DNA of 64,000 nucleotides from Candidatus Accumulibacter cognatus. GTDB taxonomy: Bacteria; Pseudomonadota; Gammaproteobacteria; Burkholderiales; Rhodocyclaceae. The translations under genes and the position numbers were made by a program. Location: the NCBI GenBank assembly GCA_013414765.1, contig CP058708.1, forward strand, positions 4,149,553 to 4,213,552, read 5' to 3'. Shown in pieces: positions 1 to 8,479 of the stretch (the first letter of the stretch is position 1; each line of letters opens with the position of its first letter). Below the pieces are notes generated by a model. It did no database searches. It was not told where the DNA came from and saw only the letters and a program-made list of their open reading frames with translations.

Positions 1-1
1 C

Positions 2-211
2 GAGCTTGCGGGTTTCAACGGATTGACGACGGGTGCCGGCTATGTGTTCGACAGCGCGCTCGCCGCCGATTCCGATGTCTATCGAATCACCTTCGCGGTC
101 GTCCCCGAGCCCGGAACCGCTGCGCTGATCGCCGTCGGTCTGTTCGCCGTCGCGGGGGTTTCCCGTCGGCGCCGCGGCCAGTCGTCTGCGTCCGCGCTCG
201 CGCCGGCGTGA
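2..211 (+). CDS. PEP-CTERM sorting-domain protein, C-terminal fragment
   Basis: The reading frame is open from the left edge, so only the last 69 residues are visible. They end in a classic PEP-CTERM tripartite signal: a VPEPGTA motif, a hydrophobic helix of about 17 residues (ALIAVGLFAVAGV) and an arginine cluster (SRRRRG). Family knowledge: such proteins are exported and processed by an exosortase, usually in exopolysaccharide- or floc-forming Gram-negatives. The function of the missing N-terminal part cannot be judged. About 15 residues follow the arginine cluster, slightly more than usual. Confidence 0.8.
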   Translation, partial: ELAGFNGLTTGAGYVFDSALAADSDVYRITFAVVPEPGTAALIAVGLFAVAGVSRRRRGQSSASALAPA

Positions 212-278
212 AACCGGGCATCGTCCTTCCGTCGCCGGACATTCGCTGGCGCCGCTCCCGCGCCTTGCCGTTCGCCCG

Positions 279-970
279 GTGAACGAGCAACTGCTGCTGG
301 TCGAGGACGACGACGCGATCGCCGCCGCGCTGCGTCTGCACCTCGAAGAGGCCGGCTATCGCCTGCATCGCGAGTCCGACGGCTTGCAGGCGATGGCGGC
401 GATCGATCGCCAGCGCTGGGACATGGTCCTGCTCGACCTGATGCTGCCCGGCGCCGACGGTTGGGACGTCTGCCGTCACCTGCGGGCGCAGCACGCGGAT
501 GTGCCGGTGATCATGCTCAGCGCCCGTTCGGCCGAGGCGCACCGCTCGAACTCGGGGCCGACGATTACCTCGCCAAGCCGTTCTCGATGCTCGAACTGGT
601 GGCGCGCGTGCGGGCACTCCTGCGACGCATCGAGCAATTGCGTTCGTCGCCGGCGCCGGCATCGGAATTGCGCTTTGGACCCTTCCGGCTCGATACCCTT
701 CGCCGCGAGCTGCTGCGTGGCGCCGAGACCGTTCCACTGACCCTGCGTGAATTCGACCTGCTGTACTTCCTGGTGCGTCATCCGGGCCGGGCCTTCAGTC
801 GCGGCGAACTCCTGCAGCGCGTCTGGGGCGCGGCTTTCGACGGTTACGAACACACCGTGAATTCGCATATCAACCGCCTGCGGACCAAGATCGAAGAGGA
901 CCCGCGCGACCCGCGCCGGATCGTCACCGTCTGGGGCGTCGGCTACCGCTTTGAAGAGACGCCCGCGTGA
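279..970 (+). pseudogene. OmpR-family response regulator, frameshifted
   Basis: Start GTG at 279. The first part encodes a receiver domain with the acidic pocket VEDDD, the phospho-acceptor in LLDLMLPGADGW and the T/S position in VIMLSAR. Near 540-545 the frame breaks: the receiver continues one frame over with LELGADDYLAKPF (conserved Lys) and then a full winged-helix DNA-binding domain ending in VTVWGVGYRF. A loss of about 10 bases between the receiver segments AEAHR and LELGADD would explain both the frame change and the missing residues. The stop overlaps the start of the downstream kinase (GTGA). Either a real pseudogene or an assembly error; the kinase gene is intact. A C-terminal fragment of a similar regulator lies at 45968. 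Confidence 0.8.
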
Positions 971-2460
971 TCGCTGCCCGCTCCTTCACCACCCGCCTGA
1001 CGCTGGCCCTGGCGCTGCTGCTCGTCGCCTACGGTGCGCTGGTCGGCGTGCTCGGCCGGCACGTCGCCTCGGAGCACGAGCAGGAATCGCTGCAGCGCCT
1101 GTCGCATGGACTGGCCTGGCACATCGTCGAGCACTGGCCGGAGATCACGCTGACCGACCCCGATCAGGCGGATCGCGCTGCGCGCGCGGAACTGCTGTCG
1201 ATGCTGATGGTGGTCAACCCGGGCATCCAGGTCTATGTGCTCGACGCCGACGGCCGCGTCCAGGCGTACATCGGCGAACCCGGGATGGTTCGGCAGGAAC
1301 AGGTCGACCTGCAGGCAGTGCGCGACTTCCTGGCCGGTGCCGCCCTGCCGCTGCGCGGCACCGATCCGATGGGCTCGGGCATGGCGCGCATCTTCAGCGC
1401 CGCGATGTTTCCGCCGCGCTCCACCGATACGCGCCCGCCGGGTTACCTTTACGTCATTCTCGACGGCCAAGCGCGCGAACAGGTGGCCGGGCAGTTGAGC
1501 CTGCGCCGAGTCTGGCAGGGCGCGGGTGTCGTCGCCGCGGTCGGCCTGCTGGTCACGCTCTTGCTCGGTGTCTTTGCCTTCCGTCGCCTGACGCTGCCCC
1601 TGCATCGCCTGGCTGGCCGCATGCGCGAGTACTCGCTGCAGACGCTGCACACCGCCGACGCCCAGCGCGGCCGCTCGCCGACCAGCGGCGACGAAGTCAG
1701 CGCCATCGCCGCGGCCTTCGACGAGATGACGCAGCGTATCGAGGCGCAGACGGCGCGCGAGCAACAGCAGGCAAGCGCGCACCGCGAGATGATGGCCAGC
1801 GTCGCGCACGATCTGCGGACGCCCCTGACGGCGCTGCACGGCCACCTCGAAGCGATGGCCGGCAAGGCGCCCGCCGAGCCGGGACGCGGTGATCGCCTGT
1901 TGGCCGCGGCGCTGGCGCAGAGCGACAAGGTACGCCGCCTGTCGCAGCAGTTGTTCGAGCTGGCGGCGCTGCAGTCCACCGATCAGGTGCTGCACCGCGA
2001 GCGTTTCCGGCTCGACGAACTGGTCACCGATGCCGTGCAGAAGTTCGATCTCGGCGACGGGCCGCCGCCGGTCACGCTGCACGGCGCGGCGCCCGGCCCC
2101 CTGGAACTCGACGGTGATCTGCAGCTCATCGAGCGCGCGCTGAGCAACCTGATCGACAACGCCATGCGGCACGCCCCCGGCGCCGCGCCGGTGCGCGTCA
2201 GTCTGCGGCAGGCCGGCGGACGGGCCGAGGTGCTGATCGAGGATGCAGGCCCCGGCCTACCCGAAGAACTGCTCGACCGCCTCGAACAGGGTCGGTCGCT
2301 GCGCGATCCTCCGGTTAGGCGAAGCAGCGGCGGCATCGGCGGCCTCGGCCTGGCGATCGCCCAACGCGTCGCCTCGCTGCACGGTGGCAGTCTGCAAGCA
2401 CTGGCGTCGCCGCATGGGGGCACGCGGCTTTGCCTGGCCCTGCCGCTCGCTGCTCCATAA
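967..2460 (+). CDS. Sensor histidine kinase (two-component system)
   Basis: 497 residues, translationally coupled to the upstream regulator by a GTGA overlap. Order: transmembrane helix near residues 6-30 (LTLALALLLVAYGALVG), periplasmic sensor region to about 175, second helix (VVAAVGLLVTLLLGVFAF), HAMP linker, HisKA with the phosphorylated His in SVAHDLRTPL (about H281), then an HATPase domain with N box SNLIDNAMRHAPG (about N398), G1 EDAGPGLP and G2 GLGLAIAQRV. This is an inner-membrane kinase that should phosphorylate the preceding OmpR-type regulator, which is broken here, so the pair may be non-functional. The signal it senses is not apparent. Confidence 0.9.
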   Translation: MIAARSFTTRLTLALALLLVAYGALVGVLGRHVASEHEQESLQRLSHGLAWHIVEHWPEITLTDPDQADRAARAELLSMLMVVNPGIQVYVLDADGRVQAYIGEPGMVRQEQVDLQAVRDFLAGAALPLRGTDPMGSGMARIFSAAMFPPRSTDTRPPGYLYVILDGQAREQVAGQLSLRRVWQGAGVVAAVGLLVTLLLGVFAFRRLTLPLHRLAGRMREYSLQTLHTADAQRGRSPTSGDEVSAIAAAFDEMTQRIEAQTAREQQQASAHREMMASVAHDLRTPLTALHGHLEAMAGKAPAEPGRGDRLLAAALAQSDKVRRLSQQLFELAALQSTDQVLHRERFRLDELVTDAVQKFDLGDGPPPVTLHGAAPGPLELDGDLQLIERALSNLIDNAMRHAPGAAPVRVSLRQAGGRAEVLIEDAGPGLPEELLDRLEQGRSLRDPPVRRSSGGIGGLGLAIAQRVASLHGGSLQALASPHGGTRLCLALPLAAP

Positions 2461-2468
2461 ACTGGGCG

Positions 2469-3962
2469 CTAATCATCCGGAACGTCGCCCAATCCTCCTC
2501 GCCATGACTGAGCACCGGCAGGGCCCCATTGCCGGACGAAGCCGCTGAACAGCGCGGCGCGGCCGTGCAGCGCCGGACGGCCGTCGCCGGCCTGGGCGAG
2601 CAGCAATTTGAGGTAGAACGGCGAGCGGAAGAGGTCGAGCTGCGGCGTTCCACGCAGTTGCCGCCAGAGCGCCGGGCCACGTTCGGCGCTGTACAGCGCC
2701 AGGAACTGCTCGACCTGCGGGTCGGACAGCGCTTCGATGCGCACGTGCGGCACCGGCAGTTCGGGTGTCGACAGCGAGGCGCTGTAGTCGAGGCTGCGGC
2801 ACGAGAAGAGCGCGCGCGTGCCGGCGCCGCGGTGCGCGAGTTCGGCGAGGAAGTCGCGCCAGAGCGCGATCCGTTCGCGGTAGTCGGCTTCGTCGGTGTT
2901 CGGGATTTCGTTGACCGCGTCGAGCAGCAGGACGAGTCGGCCGCTGGCGAGCAGTTCGGCGAACGCCGGCAGTTGCGGTTGGCGATGCGCCCATTCGCGC
3001 GCCAGCCACTCGTGCGGCGTCGGCAGTGCTTCGCCGGGACGTGGCGGCCGGTAGCGGCTGAGCTGGACGAAGAAGCTGAAGCGCGCCGGATCGGCTTCGC
3101 CGGCGCGCAGTGCGTCGAGCGCGAGGTCGAGTTCGAGCCGGCGCAGCAGCGTGCTCTTGCCGCAACCGGGCGGGCCGAGCAGCACCAGCGCGGTTTCGCT
3201 GGCTGCGGCGAGGACCTCGCGCAGGTCGTCGAAAGACTGCGGCTGCGCTTGCCAGCGCGTCCCTTGCGCGTCCGGGCCCTGGTCGAGCAGCAGCGTCAGG
3301 CGGGTGAAGCGTTTGTCGAGCGCGTAGCGCGCCTGCGACCATTCGGCGATGCGCGCCAGGCGGTATTCTGCGAAGCTGCGCGGCGAGTGGCGGAGGATTT
3401 CCGGCAGCGCGCTTTCGGGCAGGGCTGGTGGTCCGCCGGCGAGCAGCCTTTCGCGGAACATGCGCAGGGGCGGCGGCAGGCCGGGGAAGGCGGGTGCCGC
3501 TGCCTTCGCCGCTGTTGTATCGCCAGGAAAACCGGGAGCGGTTGCGGGTTCGGGCGGCTGCTCGCTGACCCCGGCAAGGAGCTTCTGCTTCGCCGCCGCT
3601 TCGTCGAGTCCGACCAGATCGACGTAGATCCGGCTTGCAAGCAGGCCGTCCGGCCGGCAATCGGCGACCCGCACCGGCAACAGCGACCGCTTTTCTCCGG
3701 TCGGATCGAGCGCCCAGGCCGCCCTCCATTCGGCCTGGGCGAATTCCGACGCGAAATATTCCGGCGAGAGGACGGCGATCGTGCGGCGGGACGTTTTCAG
3801 GGCGCGATGCATTTCGCCGATAAAATCGCCGCCGGCGTGAAAGTCCCATGCCTGGATCCGCAGCGAATAGCTGGCCTCCTTGAGCTGCCAGGCGATCCAC
3901 TCGGCCCAGCCCTGGTCGGCCCGGGTGTGGCTGATGAAGAAGTCGCGGGAATCGGCGGACAC
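2469..3962 (-). CDS. TIR-NACHT protein, shortened C-terminus
   Basis: I chose GTG at 3962 because a GGGAG ribosome site precedes it and the TIR domain starts directly (DFFISHTRADQGW); longer starts add only low-complexity sequence. TIR domain about residues 3-135 (ISHTRAD, VLSPEYFASEFAQAEW). NACHT domain with Walker A GPPGCGKST near 262-271 and Walker B LVLLLDAVNEIP near 338-349. Family knowledge: TIR domains in such proteins often consume NAD+ or make signalling nucleotides, and NACHT modules sense invaders, so an abortive-infection role is inferred. Usual members carry a long C-terminal sensor repeat region; here the protein stops about 25 residues after SGFVRQ, 8 bp from the end of the kinase gene, which suggests truncation at a deletion junction. 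It may be inactive. Confidence 0.75.
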   Translation of the reverse strand: MSADSRDFFISHTRADQGWAEWIAWQLKEASYSLRIQAWDFHAGGDFIGEMHRALKTSRRTIAVLSPEYFASEFAQAEWRAAWALDPTGEKRSLLPVRVADCRPDGLLASRIYVDLVGLDEAAAKQKLLAGVSEQPPEPATAPGFPGDTTAAKAAAPAFPGLPPPLRMFRERLLAGGPPALPESALPEILRHSPRSFAEYRLARIAEWSQARYALDKRFTRLTLLLDQGPDAQGTRWQAQPQSFDDLREVLAAASETALVLLGPPGCGKSTLLRRLELDLALDALRAGEADPARFSFFVQLSRYRPPRPGEALPTPHEWLAREWAHRQPQLPAFAELLASGRLVLLLDAVNEIPNTDEADYRERIALWRDFLAELAHRGAGTRALFSCRSLDYSASLSTPELPVPHVRIEALSDPQVEQFLALYSAERGPALWRQLRGTPQLDLFRSPFYLKLLLAQAGDGRPALHGRAALFSGFVRQWGPAGAQSWRGGLGDVPDD

Positions 3963-4194
3963 GGGGGGGTTCTCCCTGGCTGGTTCGCGCCCGCCACCGC
4001 AGGCGCTTGGCGGGCGCCGGCGGCGGCTTGGCTGGCGAGGGGATTTTACGGGAATCGGCTTGTCGGCGAAGCAAGGGGAATTGGCCTGAATGCAGGCGAA
4101 AGTGCCGGTCGCAGTGCTCATCCGGTCCGGGGCCTGGGACGATTGCGACAGCCCAGACAAGCGCCTGAAGGGCGGCTGCGTCGCTGTCAGCCTG

Positions 4195-4287
4195 GTAGGT
4201 TGGGCTGAGGAACGAAGCCCAACAAACCGCACGTCTTTGGCCGCGCGCCTGGGCTGTTGGGCTTCGCAGGCTCAGCCCAACCTGCGA
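4195..4287. repeat. Inverted-repeat element of the GGTTGGGCTGAGG type
   Basis: The left arm (about 4195-4228) and right arm (about 4256-4287) are near-perfect reverse complements built around GGTTGGGCTGAGG and CGAAGCCCAACA, separated by a GC-rich spacer of about 28 bp. This resembles the small palindromic elements (REP/MITE-like) found between genes in many proteobacteria and cyanobacteria. It lies upstream of the TIR-NACHT gene and next to a truncated nuclease gene. Confidence 0.6.
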
Positions 4288-4426
4288 GTGCTACGAGTGC
4301 GTGGAATTCGACTCCGCCACCCCGCGCCACGCGGCAACGCCGCTTCGCCAGGCAAAACGATAGAATGCCCGGATAGAAAGCGATCAGCCCACCCCGCCAG
4401 ACCGCTCCGGCCACCCATCGGAGTCC

Positions 4427-5150
4427 AGCGACGATTACGACAGCCCATGAAGTGCAGGGCAGCCCGCAAGCGGAATTCGCCGAACGGATGTTCGTTTACA
4501 ACTACCGCCTGTTTGACCGCTACCACCGCCCAGTCGCCAGCATCGCCTTGCTCGCCGACCAATCCGAAGGCTGGCACCCGAGTTCGTTTGGCTTCGAGGT
4601 GCTCGGTTGCGAACATACGCTGAAGTTTCCGACCACCAAGCTATTGGACTTTGCGGGCCGCGAAACCGAACTGCAAGCGGAACCGAATCCCTTTGCGCTG
4701 GTGACGCTGGCCCATCTGCTGACCAAGGCGACGCGCCAGGACATGGCAGCTCGCTTTGCCGCCAAGTGGAAGCTGATCCAGTTGCTCTACCAGCGGCGCT
4801 GGGAAAAACAGCGCATCATTGACCTGTTTGTCGTCCTTGACTGGATGATGCGGCTGCCCGAACCTCTTGCGCAGGAGCTGTGGCAGAATATCGACCTGCT
4901 TGAGGAGCAAGAACAAATGCGCTACGTGTCGTCGGTTGAACGAATCGGTATCGAGAAAGGCCGCGAGCAAGGTCTGCAGCAAGGTGAAGCCTTGGCACTT
5001 CAGCGCCTGCTGCGCAAACGGTTCGGCGCCATTCCGCCGGAGATCAGCGCCCGAATTGCGGCCGCGTCGCTGTCAGAAATCGAAGGCTGGTTCGACCAAG
5101 CCATCGAAGCGGGTCGGATCGACGAGGTCTTCGGGCTGATCGCACACTGA
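4427..5150 (+). pseudogene. Rpn-family (PD-(D/E)XK) nuclease with DUF4351 tail, internal deletion
   Basis: The readable part (from about 4446) starts in the nuclease core with HEVQG, then FAERMFVYNYRLFDRY, which matches the middle of Rpn/PD-(D/E)XK 'recombination-promoting nuclease' proteins, and ends in a DUF4351-like tail (LQRLLRKRFGAIPPEI). About 80 N-terminal residues are missing. Just upstream, in another frame, SDDYDSP (4427-4447) looks like the normal N-terminal stretch of these proteins. An internal out-of-frame deletion between the two is therefore the simplest reading. Family knowledge: Rpn proteins are DNA endonucleases, often multicopy and rapidly varying. This copy lacks most of the catalytic core and is probably dead. 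Confidence 0.65.
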
Positions 5151-5532
5151 AGCATGGGCCTTGTCCGGGTCGATGCCTTCGTCGCTGCCGATCGGGTAAG
5201 TTCTCGCTTCGATGGCGACCAGCGGCGGCGGATTGCAGGGTGCTGAATGGATTGCTGGCATATCATGGGCAGCCAAGAGTCTTGCCATCCACGAGTAAGC
5301 TTCCCGCCGCCCGTGCCGCCGCCATTCCCGAGACTTCCCGGATCTTCCCGAGTGCCACGGCTCAGGACTGCCGCGAGTACCGCAAGTCGGTGCGGGACTT
5401 CGTGCAGGCCAACGAACCGGCGGTACCGATCTCCCCGCAGGAGGACAGGGTAGCCGGCGGTGAATTCGTCTTCGAAGTGTGCGAAGAGCGAGTCGAGGAT
5501 CTTTCGACTCGTACTGATCGCCGGGTGGCAAA
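5151..5532. other. Intergenic stretch with possible gene remnants
   Basis: No intact gene. On the minus strand, about 5155-5240 reads PLVAIEARTYPIGSDEGID, which resembles the entry of a formylglycine-generating-enzyme (SUMF1) fold often fused to TIR or NACHT modules; the frame does not continue. On the plus strand, 5350-5545 has coding-like third-position GC and reads CREYRKSVRDFVQANEP but has no convincing start. I consider both to be remnants and cannot name a parent gene with confidence. Confidence 0.35.
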
Positions 5533-6480
5533 TCACGTCAGTTGAAAAAGGGACAAACCCTCGCTCCGTCTGATCGCTTTGCCGACTCCGCTTGCCCGCA
5601 GGAGGAATTCCGGTGTTTCCTGGGTCGGCACGAAGCAGAACTTGCGCGGCAGGTCCGTGTAAAGGGAACGCGGCGGCAGCTTACCCCGGATGTTTTTCAG
5701 CAGTCGGCCGCTTTCTTCGCTGTGGTAGTAGATCCGCTGCAAACCGAGCTCCTCGCGCACGAACGCAATCGTCGCCCAGAGCATGGCTTCGGCCCAGATC
5801 GCGGCGTAACGTTCAAGCGCGAAGCGGCAGTACTCCTGGGTGGTCTGCAGCGAACATTTCAGGCCGCAGTAACGGGTTTCGTCGGCCGGCTGCTGGCCGG
5901 ATTTCAGGCGGCCGGCCACGCGCTCGCCCAGCCAGGCGACACGCCGGATCCAGTCGGACTGGATTTCCTCGATCAGCGCGGTGCCGGTCTGCCAGTCGAG
6001 ATCAATTCGGGCCCAGGCCAGGGTATTTCGCCGTTCCGAAACCGGATGGCCGCGGTAATTGAAGCTGTCACCGGTGTAGCCAAGGCGCTGGAAAAGTCGG
6101 TCATGGCGGCGGCAGAAATTGAGTTGCAACACCAGGTTGTAGCCGGGCCGCGAGGTCTGTTTCCAGCAGGTTTCCCGCTTCAGTTCGCTACCCCAGGTGC
6201 CCAGGGTGAGGACGAAGTCGGTCTGGTCGGCGTCATAGTCGTGCCGGGCCAGCTGCATATCATCAATCTCCTTGCCGCCGCTGTCGGCAAGGATGTTTCT
6301 GACGCGTGGCTTCTGCAGGAGCTGAGCATAGGGCGATTGTTTCAGTGCGGCGATGCGCAGCGCCTGCCGCCGGCTGAGATGGCGTAACAGGCCGATACTG
6401 TAGCGGTCGCGATAGTAGTGGTACAGGGTGCGTTCACCGACGAGGCACTCGAGCACCTCGTCTGCCGTTTGACGGTCCAT
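5533..6480 (-). CDS. Uncharacterised 315-aa protein in the RtcB operon
   Basis: ATG at 6480 with a GGAG site 6 bases upstream. No family recognised. The protein is soluble-looking, with no signal peptide or transmembrane helix, rich in Arg/Tyr/Trp and predicted mostly helical. Notable stretches are TLYHYYRDRYSIGLLRHLS near the N-terminus, FVLTLGTWGSELKRETCW in the middle, and ALERYAAIWAEAMLWATIAF followed by YYHSEESGRLLKNIRGKLPP near the C-terminus. It is the last gene of an rtcB -> 64-aa -> 315-aa minus-strand series, so an RNA repair or RNA-processing role can be inferred from context only. No catalytic motif is assignable by eye. Confidence 0.75.
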   Translation of the reverse strand: MDRQTADEVLECLVGERTLYHYYRDRYSIGLLRHLSRRQALRIAALKQSPYAQLLQKPRVRNILADSGGKEIDDMQLARHDYDADQTDFVLTLGTWGSELKRETCWKQTSRPGYNLVLQLNFCRRHDRLFQRLGYTGDSFNYRGHPVSERRNTLAWARIDLDWQTGTALIEEIQSDWIRRVAWLGERVAGRLKSGQQPADETRYCGLKCSLQTTQEYCRFALERYAAIWAEAMLWATIAFVREELGLQRIYYHSEESGRLLKNIRGKLPPRSLYTDLPRKFCFVPTQETPEFLLRASGVGKAIRRSEGLSLFQLT

Positions 6481-6550
6481 GGGGGACTCCGTGAATTCGG
6501 GGGAAGGGGGGATGGCCGATTGCGGTAGCTCGGGCAGTGGGCTGGTTCAT
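6434..6550 (-). CDS. Possible 38-aa leader ORF overlapping the start of the 315-aa gene
   Basis: A strong ribosome site (GAGGAG, 7 bases before ATG at 6550) drives a 38-codon frame (MNQPTARATAIGHPP...) that overlaps the start of the 315-aa gene in another frame. It could couple translation across the 127-bp gap after the 64-aa gene, or be chance. The peptide resembles nothing I know. Confidence 0.25.
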   Translation of the reverse strand: MNQPTARATAIGHPPFPRIHGVPHGPSNGRRGARVPRR

Positions 6551-6607
6551 GGTTTGCTCCTCGGAAAAAGGGGGTGAATGTCCGCCCCCGGCAGGGGCGG
6601 GCGTGCT

Positions 6608-6802
6608 TCAGTCGATCTCGAATTCAGCCTTGTCGCCGTTCAGCAACTCAGCCAGGGATTGTTGTGTGCGCTGGCGCATCTTTTGCCGGATGGCCTTGCG
6701 CGTCGAGCCATGCGGCCCGGCGCGCCGGGTCAGTCCGGGCACCAGCAGCGGGTTGCGCGGTTTGCTGCGCGGGATGACGAGCGTGATCTTCTTGTCGGCC
6801 AT
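6608..6802 (-). CDS. Small basic 64-aa protein in the RtcB operon
   Basis: The start at 6802 lies 4 bases after the rtcB stop, with an AAGGGG site before it, so translation is tightly coupled to rtcB. The 64 residues are strongly basic in the middle (RSKPRNPLLVPGLTRRAG, then KAIRQKMRQRTQQS) with a short acidic tail (DKAEFEID). The N-terminus MADKKITLVIPRSK is positively charged. It is not a known toxin, antitoxin or ribosomal protein to me. Charge and context suggest an RNA-binding accessory of the ligase, which is inference. Confidence 0.65.
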   Translation of the reverse strand: MADKKITLVIPRSKPRNPLLVPGLTRRAGPHGSTRKAIRQKMRQRTQQSLAELLNGDKAEFEID

Positions 6803-6805
6803 CGC

Positions 6806-8014
6806 TCACCCCTTCACGCAAAGAACCTGTTTCAGGGTATGGACGACTTCGACCAGATCGCGCTGGTCATCCATGACCTGATCGATATCTTTGTAGGCAC
6901 CGGGGATTTCATCGATTACCCCGCCATCCTTGCGACACTCGATGCCTGCCGTCTGTGCTTCCAGATCAAAACGGCTGAAACGGCTTTTGGCAGCGCTGCG
7001 GCTCATCCTCCGCCCGGCGCCGTGAGAGCAGGAACAGAAGGACTGCGCATTGCCCAGGCCGCGTACGATGTAGGACTTCGCGCCCATGCTGCCGGGAATG
7101 ATGCCCAGCTCGCCCGCGCGGGCCGAAATGGCGCCCTTGCGGGTGATGAACAAGGCTTCGCCGAAATGGGTTTCGCGTGCCACGTAGTTGTGGTGGCAGT
7201 TGATCGCCTCGGCCTCCAGGCTGAACGTCGGCAGCTGCCGCTTCAGCACCTCGATCACCGCTGCCAGCAAGCGCTGGCGGTTGAGCAGGGCGTAGTCCTG
7301 CGCCCAGTTCACGGCCTCGACATATTCATCGAACAGCCCCGAGCCTTCCGAAAAATAGGCCAGGTCCTTGTCCGGCAGATGCAGCTGATGCCGGCGCATG
7401 TCGTTCTGCGCCGCCGCGATGAAATAGCGGCCGATGATGTTGCCGATGCCGCGCGAGCCCGAGTGCAGCATGATCCAGACGCGATCCGCTTCGTCCAGGC
7501 ACAGTTCGATGAAATGGTTGCCGCCACCCAGCGTGCCGATCTGGCACAGCCAGGTTTCGTTGAAGCGCCGCTGCATTTTCATCAGCCCCGGATGCTGGCC
7601 GACGATGCGGTCCAGCCGGTCGCTCAGCGCCCGGCCGACGCGCTGCAAGGCACTGCCACGCATGCGGCTGGCCGGGTGCATGTTGAAGCCGAGCGGCACC
7701 ATCTCCTCGATCCCCATGCGCAGGCTGCGCAGGTTATCCGGCAGTTGCCCGGCGCTCAGCGACGTGCGCACCGCGTTCATGCCGCAGCCGATATCGACGC
7801 CGACGGCAGCAGGAATGATCGCTTTCCTGGTCGGGATGACGCTGCCGACCGTCGCACCGATGCCAGCGTGTACATCGGGCATGGCGGCGACATGACCATG
7901 CACGACCGGAAGTGAAGCGACGTTCAGCAGCTGCCGTATCGCCTCGGGTTCGATGTTGCGCGTCCACACCTTGACGGGCACGCGCCCTTTGTTGAATTCA
8001 ATTTGAATGCCCAT
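6806..8014 (-). CDS. rtcB: RtcB-family RNA ligase
   Basis: 402 residues, slightly shorter than E. coli RtcB (408), complete. Family motifs visible: MPDVHAGIGATVG (metal ligands), VDIGCGMNAVRT (Cys metal ligand), GGGNHFIE, LHSGSRGIG and the guanylylation-site region SCSHGAGRRMSRS with its conserved His. Family knowledge: RtcB joins RNA 2',3'-cyclic phosphate or 3'-phosphate ends to 5'-OH ends using GTP and Mn2+, in tRNA splicing or RNA repair. Here it heads a three-gene minus-strand operon with two unrecognised proteins rather than RtcA or archease. I saw no sigma-54 promoter of the RtcR-controlled type upstream. Confidence 0.93.
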   Translation of the reverse strand: MGIQIEFNKGRVPVKVWTRNIEPEAIRQLLNVASLPVVHGHVAAMPDVHAGIGATVGSVIPTRKAIIPAAVGVDIGCGMNAVRTSLSAGQLPDNLRSLRMGIEEMVPLGFNMHPASRMRGSALQRVGRALSDRLDRIVGQHPGLMKMQRRFNETWLCQIGTLGGGNHFIELCLDEADRVWIMLHSGSRGIGNIIGRYFIAAAQNDMRRHQLHLPDKDLAYFSEGSGLFDEYVEAVNWAQDYALLNRQRLLAAVIEVLKRQLPTFSLEAEAINCHHNYVARETHFGEALFITRKGAISARAGELGIIPGSMGAKSYIVRGLGNAQSFCSCSHGAGRRMSRSAAKSRFSRFDLEAQTAGIECRKDGGVIDEIPGAYKDIDQVMDDQRDLVEVVHTLKQVLCVKG

Positions 8015-8120
8015 GTTGATTCCAATGTGTTGCCTTGAGCTGCCCTGGCTCGATACGGGCCGCTCGAATTGGAATCCGGGTGCCGGTGCGCGTTGTCGCG
8101 CTTAAACGGCATGGGCAATA

Positions 8121-8157
8121 AAAAACCCCTGGGCTGGATGGCCAGGGGTTTTCTTTT
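8121..8157. terminator. Bidirectional hairpin terminator
   Basis: AAAACCCCTGG pairs with CCAGGGGTTTT around an 9-base loop, with A and T tracts on either side, so it can terminate in both directions. It separates the rtcB operon from the region upstream. Confidence 0.75.
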
Positions 8158-8211
8158 CCCGGCCCGGATTCGTCTCATGCACGAGTTCCGGGCAACGATA
8201 TGCCGGAGGAC

Positions 8212-8247
8212 TCAGCGCGAAAGCACCTCTTCAGTTGTGACAGGCAT
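8212..8247 (-). other. 11-codon ORF with a strong ribosome site
   Basis: AAGGAG lies 6 bases before an ATG that opens an 11-codon frame MPVTTEEVLSR ended by TGA. It looks like the start of a longer gene cut short, or a leader peptide ahead of the terminator at 8121. The sense frame continues after the TGA without recognisable similarity. The rest of 8158-8479 holds no gene I can support. Confidence 0.3.
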
Positions 8248-8479
8248 ATCGATCTCCTTGGAATCAAAAGGGTTGAGAAAACGAGTGCCAAGTTTCAGCC
8301 GGGAATGCCCGTGTGGTCAAGCAGTATCCCGATTCCGGCAACAACAACTGGATAGCGGGTGTTGCGTACAAACAACAGTGTGGTGCCACCGTGAGGTCGT
8401 GCGGGGGGCATCTGCTCAAAGTGAAACGGGGGATCGCCTGGGTGCAGCCTGCCGTCTCCGATCCGCAGCCGCTGATCGA

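Noticed and set aside
943-2172. Minus-strand 409-codon frame opposite the histidine kinase
   Set aside because: Antisense shadow; the kinase motifs are all on the plus strand.
2529-4208. Plus-strand 559-codon frame opposite the TIR-NACHT gene
   Set aside because: Antisense shadow in high-GC DNA; the minus strand carries Walker and TIR motifs.
6578-7915. Plus-strand 445-codon frame opposite rtcB
   Set aside because: Antisense shadow of a strongly conserved gene.
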